From Lotus japonicus (taxonomy: Eukaryota; Streptophyta; Magnoliopsida; Fabales; Fabaceae), in contig NC_080043.1 in assembly GCF_012489685.1 (NCBI RefSeq), positions 65,527,920-65,591,919 on the forward strand: a stretch of 64,000 nt of DNA, written 5' to 3'. This document shows, piece after piece, positions 12,278 through 21,807 of this stretch; positions within the stretch are counted from its first letter, which is position 1, and each line of letters opens with the position of its first letter. A program made the position numbers and the translations under genes. The notes beneath the pieces are model-generated. The model had not been told where the DNA came from. It made no database searches and saw only the letters and a program-made list of their open reading frames with translations.

Positions 12278-12488
12278 ATTTTAGGAACTCTCTCTTCTTA
12301 TATGTTTTTATTTTAATTTTCTTTCTTTTTAAACTATGTTTTCTTCTCTCTGCTTTTTATGTTATGCTTTTCCATTACATTTCCCATTATGTGCTGCATA
12401 TTAGTTGTTCATCATAAAATGTTTTAAAATTAACCAACAAACAACCGCTTTTTATTCATGGCAATATCATACATTTTCATTGTTACAA

Positions 12489-12878
12489 TTAGAAAGGAGG
12501 ATTTCTCCTCAAGTTCCTACATTCTCTATGCATCGCTGCTTTCTCTAGCTCCAGACGATGCTGCTCATATTCCAGACGATTCAAGGTCAGACGAAGCTCC
12601 TGCTTCTCCGGACCCTCTGCCATGGACACCAGTGCGTCCCCCACTTCATGTATCCTCACCTTGTTATTCAGCTCCCGCTGGAAGAGGCCCTGTAGCTTCT
12701 CTACAAAGGCAAGGAAGCCTCTGAGGATTGTGTTCATTTCTGGACTCAGATCCATTCCCAATAGCCGGTTGGTCAAATCATATACGGTTGGCTCTTCCGG
12801 ATGGCGCACGTTAAAGAACAAACTCTCATCACATGCCTTCCTCCTCAGCTCTTCGATGCAATCTATGAAGGAAGCCAT
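12489..12878 (-). CDS. Sirevirus antisense frame, copy 1 (129 aa, intact)
   Basis: This frame runs opposite to the envelope-like gene, converging on it with about 210 bp between stop codons. It starts MASFIDCIEELRRKA and ends RRNPPF. It is rich in Leu, Glu, Arg and Lys and looks helical or coiled-coil, with no signal or membrane segment. Two more copies at the equivalent place of the other Sireviruses share start, end and the RHPE and FLAFVE motifs. The whole frame is open although the sense gene beside it has several stops and a frameshift. A TATA box lies 55 bp upstream. Function is unknown to me. Confidence 0.6.
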   Translation of the reverse strand: MASFIDCIEELRRKACDESLFFNVRHPEEPTVYDLTNRLLGMDLSPEMNTILRGFLAFVEKLQGLFQRELNNKVRIHEVGDALVSMAEGPEKQELRLTLNRLEYEQHRLELEKAAMHRECRNLRRNPPF

Positions 12879-12932
12879 TGCTCGTTGTGTTCTTCTGTAT
12901 CTGGGATGTGAAGACTATTATGCTTTAACCGC

Positions 12933-12940
12933 TATTTATA
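12933..12940 (-). promoter_or_regulatory. TATA box of antisense frame, copy 1
   Basis: The minus strand reads TATAAATA in the context CTTATAAATAGCG, 55 bp upstream of the antisense ATG at 12878. The other two copies have a TATA box at almost the same distance. Confidence 0.5.
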
Positions 12941-13636
12941 AGCTCAATTCAGTCTCCAGACGTTAATGCTGAAGCAGTTTCTCGAGGATAAGTTATTGGT
13001 AACTGAAGCTTACCTTTACTCCCTTGGCCGGTAGTCAACGCTCTGCATATGCATTAACTCATTTCATTAATTCGCTATTTTTTTTTATTTCCTTCTCCAT
13101 CTTTTTGAAACTTAGACCTTCTCTAAGGGGGAGTACCTTGTACTTCAAGCTAAGTTTTTCAAATCCCAAGCTTTTTGCTTATGACAAAAAGGGGGAGTAT
13201 AACCCAGTTTTTGGTGTGTAAGCTGTGTTAGTGTGATTTCTTTTTCTTTTGGAGAATGTAAGAGTTCCACCTTTATGACCATAGATGTGTCACTGGGCAA
13301 ATACAAGGAATACATTTTCACTTCTTCTGAAGTGATATTGGTTGACTCTAATACCTTACTCTGCTCATGACTCTGAATACTTATGCGCTCTGATTATTTC
13401 AATTCATCTATGTCATGCGTTTTCACTCTGAATCTAGAATCTAGATATCACTAATATTTTCATTAAGTCTGAGATTCAGGGGGAGCTAAGCTCAGAATCA
13501 AGCTGTGACTTGGATTCAGAATAAGCAAAATAAACCATTCACATCAGGATAAGTCTATTTCTATTCTCTAAACTCTGAGTGAATTCAGTTTATTGTTTAA
13601 GAATTGTTCATCAAAATACTTGGTTTTGTCATCATC

Positions 13637-13648
13637 AAAAAGGGGGAG
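13637..13648 (+). other. Polypurine tract, Sirevirus copy 1, with upstream duplicates
   Basis: AAAAAGGGGGAG precedes the 3' LTR and would prime plus-strand DNA synthesis. Similar purine runs lie at 13125-13133, 13186-13197 and 13478-13485. Multiple polypurine tracts are a known Sirevirus trait. The region 12941-13650 has no other gene. Confidence 0.75.
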
Positions 13649-13650
13649 AT

Positions 13651-14860
13651 TGTAAGATCAAGTTTTGATCAGGTAGTACAACTCTATGTTTTGATGATTA
13701 CAAGTTAACGTTTTAGTATGAACAATTATGGTACTCTAACGTGTTTTCTGAGTGTGTTCATGACAGGCTCTGACCTTGATATAATCTCACACAAATCAGA
13801 AGCACTTTGCTTAAAGAGTAACCCTAGCAACACTTTCGCAATCTCTATGTTCAAATTGAACAGTAGAAAAGCTTCAGAAGATCTGAAGATAGTCAAGCTC
13901 TGATGTGGACTCAGCTCACTTGAAGTTCTGAAGATCTAGACGTTCTGATAACCCAGACACTCTGAAGGATCAGAAGCTCTGATGGTTTAGAAGACTCTGA
14001 AGATCCAGAAGCTGAAAAGTGAAGTCTCTGAAGTCCAGAAGCAAACTGGCTCTGAAGACCAAGTACTTCTCCTCTGAGTTCAGAATCAGAAGCTACAACA
14101 GTCAGAGGATCCATGCTTCCCTCTGACTCTGATCAACAAGCTTCACAAGTTCCAACACGAAGCATTCCTCTGATCAGAAGTCAACAAGGTTAAAGGTCAC
14201 GTCACTATCCAAAGTACAAAAGCAGTGTACTATCCTGACGACCTAACCTAACATTCTCAGCCACAGCAGAAGCTGGAAATCCCATATCTGCCCTCCAACG
14301 GTAGCATTCCCATGCAATGTTCAAACCCTAATCCTTGGAGTATATATAGAGGCTGAAGACTGAAAGATGCCGTTGAAGAAACTTATACGCGCAAGCAATA
14401 TTCAAATCTTCTTAGAAATCTTTCTTCATCGAATTCATTGTGTTTACTACAAGCTTTTCAGAAGCAATCTCATTGTAAACAATACTTTTTAAACAGTTGT
14501 TTATTTTTACCTTTAGGAGATCAAGGTTGATCGGATCTTAGAGAAGACTAAGAGAGTGAATGTTGGTGTGAGCTAAGTCAGTGTATTGTTAGTCACTTGT
14601 AGGTCTCAAGTGCAGCTGTAACAAATCTCTGATTAGTGAATTGCCTTCATTCAAAGAAGGAAGAAATCACCTTCACAGGTGGACTGGATTAGCTTGAGTG
14701 ACTCATCAAGTGAACCAGGATAAAATCCTTGTGTGCTTTTCTCATCTCTTATCCTAAGCACTTTACTTGTGTTTCGAAAGATTTGCTAAAATCTTAAGTA
14801 GTAAGTTTTATTCTGAAAACGCTATCCAAACCCCCTTTTCTATCGTTTTTCATACCTTCA
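13651..14860 (+). repeat. 3' LTR of Sirevirus copy 1 (1210 bp)
   Basis: It runs from TGTAAGATCAAG to CATACCTTCA, like the paired LTRs of the full copies. The U3 part is packed with short TCTGAAG and CAGAAG motifs. The right flank AATTC would be the target duplication, but the left flank is deleted, so this cannot be checked. Confidence 0.9.
14294..14348 (+). promoter_or_regulatory. LTR promoter: AACGG motif, telobox, TATA (copy 1)
   Basis: TCCAACGGTAG (14294-14304) resembles the mitosis-specific activator (MYB3R) site, AAACCCTA (14323-14330) is a plant telobox, and TATATATA (14341-14348) is the TATA box. The same order recurs in the other Sirevirus LTRs. Recognition of the first two motifs is inferred from consensus only. 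Confidence 0.5.
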
Positions 14861-15597
14861 AATTCGACACCAGAATGCTGGGGGGCAGCAAAATGTTGCT
14901 GCAGTTGTCGAACAATTGTTAAACCAACATGGTTTCAATGTGGGTTTTGCAAACAAACCCCATTTTGTTTCAGCCTTCACTGAAGAGGTTCTCGAAGCAG
15001 AGCTTCCTCGAGGCTGGAAAGTCCCTAAATTCACCAAGTTCTCTGGAGATTTTGGAGAATCCACTGTTGAACATATAGCCAGGTACCAAATCGAGGTTGG
15101 GGATTTAGCCATCAACGAGAATTTGAAAATGAAGTATTTCCCCAGTTCTCTAACTAAGAACGCATTCACATGGTTCTGGACCCTTGCTCCAAGGTCAGTC
15201 CACACTTGGGCTCAATTGGAAAGGATTTTCCAGGAGCAATTCTTTAGGGGAGAGTGCAAGGTGAACCTGAAGGATCTGGCTAGCGTCAAGAGGAAGACTG
15301 CTGAGTCTATTGACGACTATCTGAATAGGTTCAGAATGCTGAAATCTCGATGTTTCGCTCACGTCCCAGAACATGAGTTGGTCATCTTGGCCGCAGGTGG
15401 TCTGGAATATTCGATCAGGAAGAAACTCGACATGCAGTATATTCGAGATACGTTACAGCTGGCAGATAGGGTGAGACACGTCGAATTACTGAAAGCGGAG
15501 AAGACTGACAAGAAGGCCAGGACTGCCCACAAATGGCCTAAGAAAGAAAAAGTAGCGTATATAGATACTGAAACAGTTTATCACAACCCGTGTGTGT
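14861..15597 (+). pseudogene. Tat gag, N-terminal piece
   Basis: The frame is open from the Sirevirus LTR boundary to the solo LTR and holds a retrotransposon gag domain (GWKVPKFTKFSGD, YFPSSLTKNAFTWFW, FRGECKVNLKDLASVK, ESIDDYLNRFRMLKSRC). Gag forms the cytoplasmic particle that packages element RNA. The N-terminus is missing, as the copy 1 Sirevirus and the deletion lie upstream. The frame resumes at 16845. Confidence 0.88.
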
Positions 15598-16844
15598 TGT
15601 AAGATCAAGATTTAATCAGTGGTTGCATCTCTATATTTTGATGATTACAATTAAGGTTTGTGATGATGAACAATTGTGGTACCCTAACGTTTGTCTTTTT
15701 TAGTTGTGACAAACAGGTTCTGAATCTGATCCAAGCTTATTTATTCAGAAGAAGAAGAACCAAGGGATACTAAAAAGAGAGCTCTGAAGTGTACCATGTT
15801 CGTTCAGAACAGTGGCAAATCCTTCAGAAGTTCTGAAGATACAAGCTCTCAAGAGGTTCTGAAGAACCAGAGTCAGAAGTTCTGAAGACCAGATGTTCCA
15901 GTGGAACGGTCCAGAAGTAGAAGACTCAAGTTCTGAAGACCTGCAAGAAGTTGGTTCTGAAGACCCAAGCTATTCTATCTCTGACATTCAGAAGTTCTGA
16001 GGAACTTGTTCAGAAGCAGAAGTTGCAAGGTCAGAAGAATCCAAGCTTTAATCTGACGAGGATCAGAAGCTTCACCAACGTTCATCTAAAGCCTTCAGAT
16101 CTCAAGTCAACTGGTGAAAGGACAGGTCGCTATCATAGTACAACATCGTACAAGTCTCAGTCTGTCCGCCACCTACCTCGTGCAGCCTAGCAGTCTGATT
16201 TTATAAGATTGCCACTCCAACGGACAAAACCCTAGCAACGGCTACATCACAAGTCTTGGAGTATATAAAGGCTGAAGAAAGAAGAAAGATGCTAAGAAAC
16301 TTTGCTGAAATCATTCAACATTTATGAACCAATCTCTTAGCGTTATTTCTTCACTGTTCTTAAAGATCTGAGTTTACCATTAGCTTTTTAGAAGCACTTA
16401 TTGTAAACCCGAAACCTTTTACATTACATTGTAAAGTTCCTTAAGAGACCAAGGTTGGTCGAATCTTGAGAGGACTGAATCAAGGTTGATTCAGTGTTTA
16501 GCTAGTCTTAAGAGGATCGGTAGATCAGCTTCTTAAGAGGATACTAGTGAGAAAATCAGTGTATTGTTAGTCACTTAGCAGGTAGCAAAGTGCAGTTGTA
16601 ACACTCATTGATTTTAGTGAATTGCCTTCATCAGAAGAAGGAAGAAATCACCTTCACAGGTGGACTGGATTAGCTTGAGCTATTATCTCAAGTGAACCAG
16701 GATAAAATACTTGCGTGCTTTACTTCTTATCCTTCAGCACCTAGTTCTTATCTTTGAGTTTTCGAAAAGATCTAAAAGTATACCCTTTATTCAAAAACTC
16801 TATTCAACCCCCCCCCCCCCCTTCTAGTGTTTTTCACACCTTCA
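15598..16844 (+). mobile_element. Sirevirus solo LTR, divergent subfamily (1247 bp)
   Basis: It begins TGTAAGATCAAG and ends CACACCTTCA. Flanks are TGTGT (15593-15597) and TGTGC (16845-16849), a 5-bp target duplication with one mismatch. Removing it restores the Tat gag frame. It differs from the other three LTRs throughout and has 14 consecutive C near 16808-16821. A solo LTR is the product of recombination between two LTRs of one full element. Confidence 0.88.
16262..16269 (+). promoter_or_regulatory. TATA box of the solo LTR
   Basis: TATATAAA follows two AACGG motifs (near 16218 and 16237) and an AAACCCTA telobox-like site. The solo LTR therefore keeps the promoter layout of the full elements and could start transcription into the Tat sequence. 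Confidence 0.5.
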
Positions 16845-19458
16845 TGTGCATCATGAGGTCTCCCCTGATGTCGACATCAATGAATATCAATTTGGCTGAA
16901 CTTCAGCCAGGAGACCCTTATGTTTGCAAACCATTGAAACCTTATGAAAATAAGGTGGGAGAGGAATCCTCTAAGGATAGCCTTCCTACTGTTAAAACTT
17001 ATACGTTTGATGTGACCAAATTTGATGCAATTTATGATATACTTGTATCTGATGGTTTAATTGTGGTCCCTAAAGACCAAAAATTGCCTTCTCCTGAACA
17101 GAAAAAGGGAAAAAATATTGTAAATATCATAACTTTTTTGGTCATTGGACCTCACAGTGTGTTCGTTTCAGGGACCTTGTTCAAGGAGCGCTCGATTCAG
17201 GAAGACTCAAGTATGGCGAGAAGGCCAAAGGTCAAATGAAAATCGACTCAGACCTGCCACAGAAAGCTGAGGCCAATTACATGGAACCACTCCAAATCTG
17301 CATGGTAGACATTGTTGAAGAACTCGACTTGGGTTTGACTCTTGGGGAACCGGAAGCCAAGGATATGGCAGTCGAGGAACCAACTGAAAAAGATGTAAGC
17401 CTAGAGGAAGTCTACCCTCAAGCCGGAGAAACTCTCGTCGAATTCCTGTCTCGAAGCAAAGATGGGTAGAAAGAAGTCATGTTGTGCCTTAGATGCAGCG
17501 CCATGTTCGATAAGTCAGCAGCGCCGTGTTCGATAAGTCAGCAGCGAAGGCTTATCAGGACTCTAAAATGAAGAAGCACTATCGACAGAAAGTGCCCGTG
17601 GCCAGGAGGCTCAAATATCCTCACGAAGAGCTGGCTGAAACTACCCAGGAACACCATGGCCAAAGAGGCCAAGATCCAAAGGGGAAAGGAAAATCCTACC
17701 TCCCTCATGCTGATGTGCCCAAGAACCAGTGGTTTAGGCAAGCACCTCCTAAGCCAAAGCCACGATAGAAGTGGTAGAGGATCGACCTAGGTCAAGGGTC
17801 TTCCTATGTAAACAATTCTCAGGTGTCGAGGAACTATTCTTATGGCTCGAGGAACTACTATGGGCCAGAACAGATGACGAGGACCCAATTTCGACGCTTC
17901 CTTAAAAAGAGGAAAGCTGAGAGAGAAAAAGGTGGCAAGTTTCAATCATTGTGGGTTATAAAGCCGGCGGATGCTCCAAAAGACAAGCCAAGTGTGGCGA
18001 CGATTATCAATCAGCTGGATCATGCCATCAAACAGGGAATGACCTTGCCAAGTCCCGCCAAGGAGAAAGCAAAATTGGCAACTGAGGATGAAGATGTGGA
18101 TATGTTAGAGGACTTCGACGATAGTGATGGAGAAGACCTCAACATATTATGTGTAGTATCAATTCTGCCTGCTGATTTCGATAAGATCTTAGAGGGAACT
18201 GAGGGCGACGAGGACTTTTATGTCGAGGAAGAAGCTTATGACAATCCCTTGTGTTACTATGTGATGCAGAAAGGGGCAGTCGAGGATGACAGAGCGATTT
18301 TCCAAAGACCCTCGGATCACATGAAGAGCCACTTGAAGCTCCTATTTGTGTGGGCCAAAGTAGAAGATAAATGAGTCAACAAGGTTCTAGTCGACGGTGG
18401 AGCCGCCATCAACCTAATGCCCAAGTTTATGTTGAAAAAATTGGGCAAAACAGAGGCGGATTTGGTTCCTCATGATATGGCCCTTTCAGATTATAAAGGT
18501 AAGACAAGCACGTCTATGGGTGCAATCATGTTGAATATAACTGTAGGTACGGTAAGCAGGTCCACCCTTTTTATTGTTGTGCCTTCAAAGGCCAACTATA
18601 ACTTGTTGCAGGGTAGAGAATGGATCCATGGAGTAGGGGCAGTGCCTTATACCTTACATCAAAGGATCTCCATTTGGAAAGCGGATAGGGTAGTCGAGAA
18701 TGTACAGGTAGATCAGAGCTATTACCTTGCAGAAGCAGGCTACGTCGATAAGAAGAACTTCGAGAAGAATTTGGCTACAATTGCTCCTCTGGATACAGTG
18801 GCCAACCAGTACTTCAATCCTTACCCATAGTAGTCTGTAACCTTGGACCCCATTCGAGGTTTGCACCTCAATGAGTTATGCACGGCAGACGCCGTGAATG
18901 GATGGAAGAGTGAAGAAGATGAAGATGCCACTAAAGATGTGGCAGAACCACATAATAATGATGATTAATTCGAGCCTAGCTCGAATTTCGGCTTACGCAG
19001 CCGAAAACAAGGTGAAAAGGACCCTAGAGGCCGACAGAATGGCTGAAAGACGCAGTCATCAAAGGAGAAATTGATGCTTCAGGTTTTCCTGTCGAAATGT
19101 TGACTCAAGATGTGATGGATGAATTGTTCTTAGAAAACAAGCCAGACGATGAAGGCATATAAGATCTGGCAATCTAAGGCTAGATTGCATCTACGATGAT
19201 GGCCCCCTAGGATTCGAGAAACCTTTAGTAGATGTCTTCAGGAAGATGAAAGCTCAGGATCCTTTGGAAGAAATAAACCTGGGTGATGGGTCAAAGAAAA
19301 GGCCAACCAATATAAGTGCTCTGATTGACCCAGAGCTTAGAGAACAGATGGTGGATTTACCAAAAGAGTTCAAAGATTGTTTTGCTTGGGACTATGATGA
19401 AACGCACGGACTCAGTCGAGAATTGGTGGAGTTGCAACTACCAATCAAAGAAGACAGT
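16845..19458 (+). pseudogene. Tat gag C-terminus, protease and start of RT, broken
   Basis: After the solo LTR the frame continues VHHEVSPDVD, then a zinc-knuckle-like CKYH...GHWTSQC (near 17112, after a frameshift), a spacer rich in charged residues, and the aspartic protease with VLVDGGAAINLMP at about 18387 and NYNLLQGREWIHGVG. The active site reads D-G-G, a variant seen in related Tat elements as far as I recall. A TGA at 18372-18374 lies just before the protease, and other stops and frameshifts occur. A 23-bp unit (CAGCGCCATGTTCGATAAGT...) is duplicated in tandem at 17496-17541. The last part, FAWDYDETHG to LPIKED, is the RT lead-in, cut by Sirevirus copy 2 at 19458. Confidence 0.85.
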
Positions 19459-20667
19459 TGTAAGATCAAGTTTTGATCTAGTAGTACAACTCTATGTTTT
19501 GATGATTACAAGTTAACCTTTTGATATGAACAATTGTGGTACTCTAACGTGTTTTTCTGAATGTGCTATTTACAGGCTCTGACCTTTATTCAATCTCACA
19601 CAAATCAGAAGCACTGTGTTTAAGGAGTGCCCCAAGCATCGCTTTCGCATTCACCATGTTCAGTATGAACAGTGGAAAAGCTTCAGAAGTTCTGAAGCTA
19701 TACAAACTCTGATGTGGACTCAGTCACTAGAAGTTCTGAAGATCCAGAAGTTCTGACAACCAAGCAACACTGAAGGTTCAGATGTTCTGATGGTGTAGAA
19801 GACTCTGAAGATCCAGAAGCTGAATAGTGGAAACTCTGATGTCCAGAAGCAAGAAACTCTGAAGACCATGTACTTCCCTCTGAGTTCATAATCAGAAGAT
19901 ACAATGGTCAGAGGTTCTGTGCATTCCCTCTGACTCTGATCAACCGGCTTCACAAGTTCCAACATGAAGCATTCCCCTGATCAGAAGTCTCCTAGGTTTA
20001 AAGGTCAAGTCACTATCCAAGTACAAAAGCAACTGTACCTTCCTGACGACCTACCTAACAGTCTCAGACACAGCAGAAGCTGGAATTTCCAGAACTGCCC
20101 TCCAACGGTAGCATTTCCATGCAGCGTTCAAACCCTAATCCTTGGAGTATAAATAGTGACTGAAGATTGAAAGAAGCGGTTAGAAGCATTCACATACGCG
20201 CAAGAAATATTCAAATCCTTCTAAGCTTTCTTTAATCCTGAATTTCATTGTGTTTACTATAAGCTTTTTAGAAGCACCCTCTTTGTAAACAAGAACTTCA
20301 TATACAGTTGTATAGTTTTCCTTTAGGAGATCAAGGTTGATCGGATCCTAGAGAAGACTAAGAGAGTGAATCTTAGTGTGAGCTAAGTCAGTGTATTGTT
20401 AGTCACTTGTAGGTTTCAAGTGCAGTTGTAACACATACCTGATTAGTGGATTGCCTTCATTCTAAGAAGGAAGAAATCACCTTAACGGGTGGACTGGAGT
20501 AGCTTGAGTGATTTATCAAGTGAACCAGGACAAAATCCTTGTGTGCTTTTCTATCTCTCATCTTTAGCACTTAGTTCTCGAAAAGATTTGATAAAATCTT
20601 TAAGGTGGAAGCTTTATCTTGAAAACGTTATTCAAACCCCCCCTTTCTATCGTTTTTCATACCTTCA
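19459..20667 (+). repeat. 5' LTR of Sirevirus copy 2 (1209 bp)
   Basis: TGTAAGATCAAG to CATACCTTCA. The first 25 bases hold an inverted repeat, AGATCAA-gtt-TTGATCT, and a second palindrome GATCAAGGTTGATC lies near 20329. The U3 holds many TCTGAAG/CAGAAG repeats. Confidence 0.95.
20101..20155 (+). promoter_or_regulatory. LTR promoter: AACGG motif, telobox, TATA (copy 2)
   Basis: TCCAACGGTAG at 20101-20111, AAACCCTA at 20130-20137 and TATAAATA at 20148-20155. The 3' LTR has the same set, with its TATA at 30402-30409. Confidence 0.55.
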
Positions 20668-20669
20668 AT

Positions 20670-20681
20670 TGGTATCAGAGC
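20670..20681 (+). other. Primer-binding site, tRNA-Met (copy 2)
   Basis: TGGTATCAGAGC starts two bases after the LTR and is complementary to the 3' end of plant initiator tRNA-Met. A 58-bp leader then leads to the gag ATG. Confidence 0.92.
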
Positions 20682-20739
20682 GCAAGTTCTGATTACCACA
20701 CCTAACAGTGCTCAGTGATCCGGGCCGGTGTGAAAAACA

Positions 20740-21801
20740 ATGGCTACCACCACCAGTGAAACTCAAAGAGATGGTTACAATGCAAAGCCTCCTATGTTCG
20801 ACGGTCAAAGGTTCGAATATTGGAAAGATAGACTAGAAAGTTTCTTTCTGGGTTTCGATGCAGATCTCTGGGATATTATTGTGGATGGCTACGAGCGTCC
20901 AGTTGATGCAGATGGCAAGAAGATCCCAAGGTCAGAGATGACTGCAGATCAAAAGAAGCTGTACTCACAACATCACAAAGCAAGGGCAATTCTTCTAAGT
21001 GCTATTTCTTATGAAGAGTACCAGAAGATTACAGATCGTGAGTTTGCAAAAGGCATTTTTGAATCTCTGAAGATGTCTCATGAAGGAAACAAGAAAGTCA
21101 AAGAATCAAAGGCATTGTCTTTGATCCAAAAATATGAATCCTTCATCATGGAGCCAAATGAGTCCATTGAAGAAATGTTCTCCAGATTTCAGTTGCTTGT
21201 GGCTGGCATAAGACCTCTCAACAAGAGCTATACAACAAAAGATCATGTCATAAGGGTTCTCAGGAGTCTTCCTGAAAGCTGGATGCCTTTAGTGACTTCA
21301 ATAGAGCTCACGAGAGATGTTGAGAATATGAGTTTAGAAGAACTCATCAGCATTTTGAAATGCCATGAGCTGAAGCGCTCTGAGATGCAAGATCTGAGGA
21401 AAAAGTCTATAGCCTTGAAATCCAAATCTGAAAAGGCTAAGGCTAAGAAGTCAAAAGCTCTTCAAGCTGAAGAAGAAGAATCTGAAGAAGCATCAGAAGA
21501 TTCTGATGAAGATGAGCTGACTCTGATCTCCAAGAGACTCAACCGAATCTGGAAGCACAGGCAGAGCAAGTACAAAGGCTCTGGAAAGGCAAAAGGAAAG
21601 TCTGAATCCTCAGGCCAGAAGAAGTCATCAATTAAGGAAGTCACCTGCTTTGAGTGCAAAGAATCAGGGCACTACAAAAGTGACTGTCCAAAGTTGAAGA
21701 AGGACAAGAAGCCAAAGAAGCACTTCAAGACGAAGAAGAGTCTGATGGTAACATTTGATGAATCAGAGTCAGAGGATGTTGACTCTGATGGTGAAGTCTA
21801 A
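20740..21801 (+). CDS. gag: Sirevirus gag, copy 2 (353 aa)
   Basis: Nucleocapsid precursor of a Ty1/copia element. The N-terminal half is a UBN2-type gag domain (FDGQRFEYWKDRLESFF, AKGIFESLKMSHEGN, ESIEEMFSRFQLLVAGI). An acidic linker and one CCHC zinc knuckle, CFECKESGHYKSDC, at residues 303-316 follow. The ATG at 20740 is the first after the primer site. It ends in TAA at 21799-21801; copy 3 has CAA there, so this is a nonsense mutation, not a natural gag end. Pol continues in the same frame after the stop. Compared with copy 3, most of the gag C-terminal coiled-coil region downstream is deleted. Confidence 0.93.
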   Translation: MATTTSETQRDGYNAKPPMFDGQRFEYWKDRLESFFLGFDADLWDIIVDGYERPVDADGKKIPRSEMTADQKKLYSQHHKARAILLSAISYEEYQKITDREFAKGIFESLKMSHEGNKKVKESKALSLIQKYESFIMEPNESIEEMFSRFQLLVAGIRPLNKSYTTKDHVIRVLRSLPESWMPLVTSIELTRDVENMSLEELISILKCHELKRSEMQDLRKKSIALKSKSEKAKAKKSKALQAEEEESEEASEDSDEDELTLISKRLNRIWKHRQSKYKGSGKAKGKSESSGQKKSSIKEVTCFECKESGHYKSDCPKLKKDKKPKKHFKTKKSLMVTFDESESEDVDSDGEV

Positions 21802-21807
21802 GGACTC

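Larger units (their letters stand above)
9055..14860 (+). mobile_element. Sirevirus copy 1 (SIRE lineage, Ty1/copia), 5' truncated
   Basis: Homology to the complete copies begins at 9055, within the last codons of pol, and continues through the pol-env spacer, the envelope-like frame, the antisense frame, the polypurine tracts and the 3' LTR. The 5' LTR, gag and nearly all of pol are missing, together with the 5' end of the host Tat element. This points to a deletion that joined position 9054 to 9055. The envelope-like frame has several stops, so this is the oldest Sirevirus body here. Confidence 0.9.

Noticed and set aside
15951..16190. 79-codon frame in the solo LTR
   Set aside because: Lies in the LTR U3 repeat region with no family similarity and no counterpart in the other LTRs.
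21799..21801. Programmed stop-codon readthrough between gag and pol in copy 2
   Set aside because: Copy 3 has CAA at the same codon and the base after TAA does not fit known readthrough contexts, so a simple nonsense mutation is more likely.
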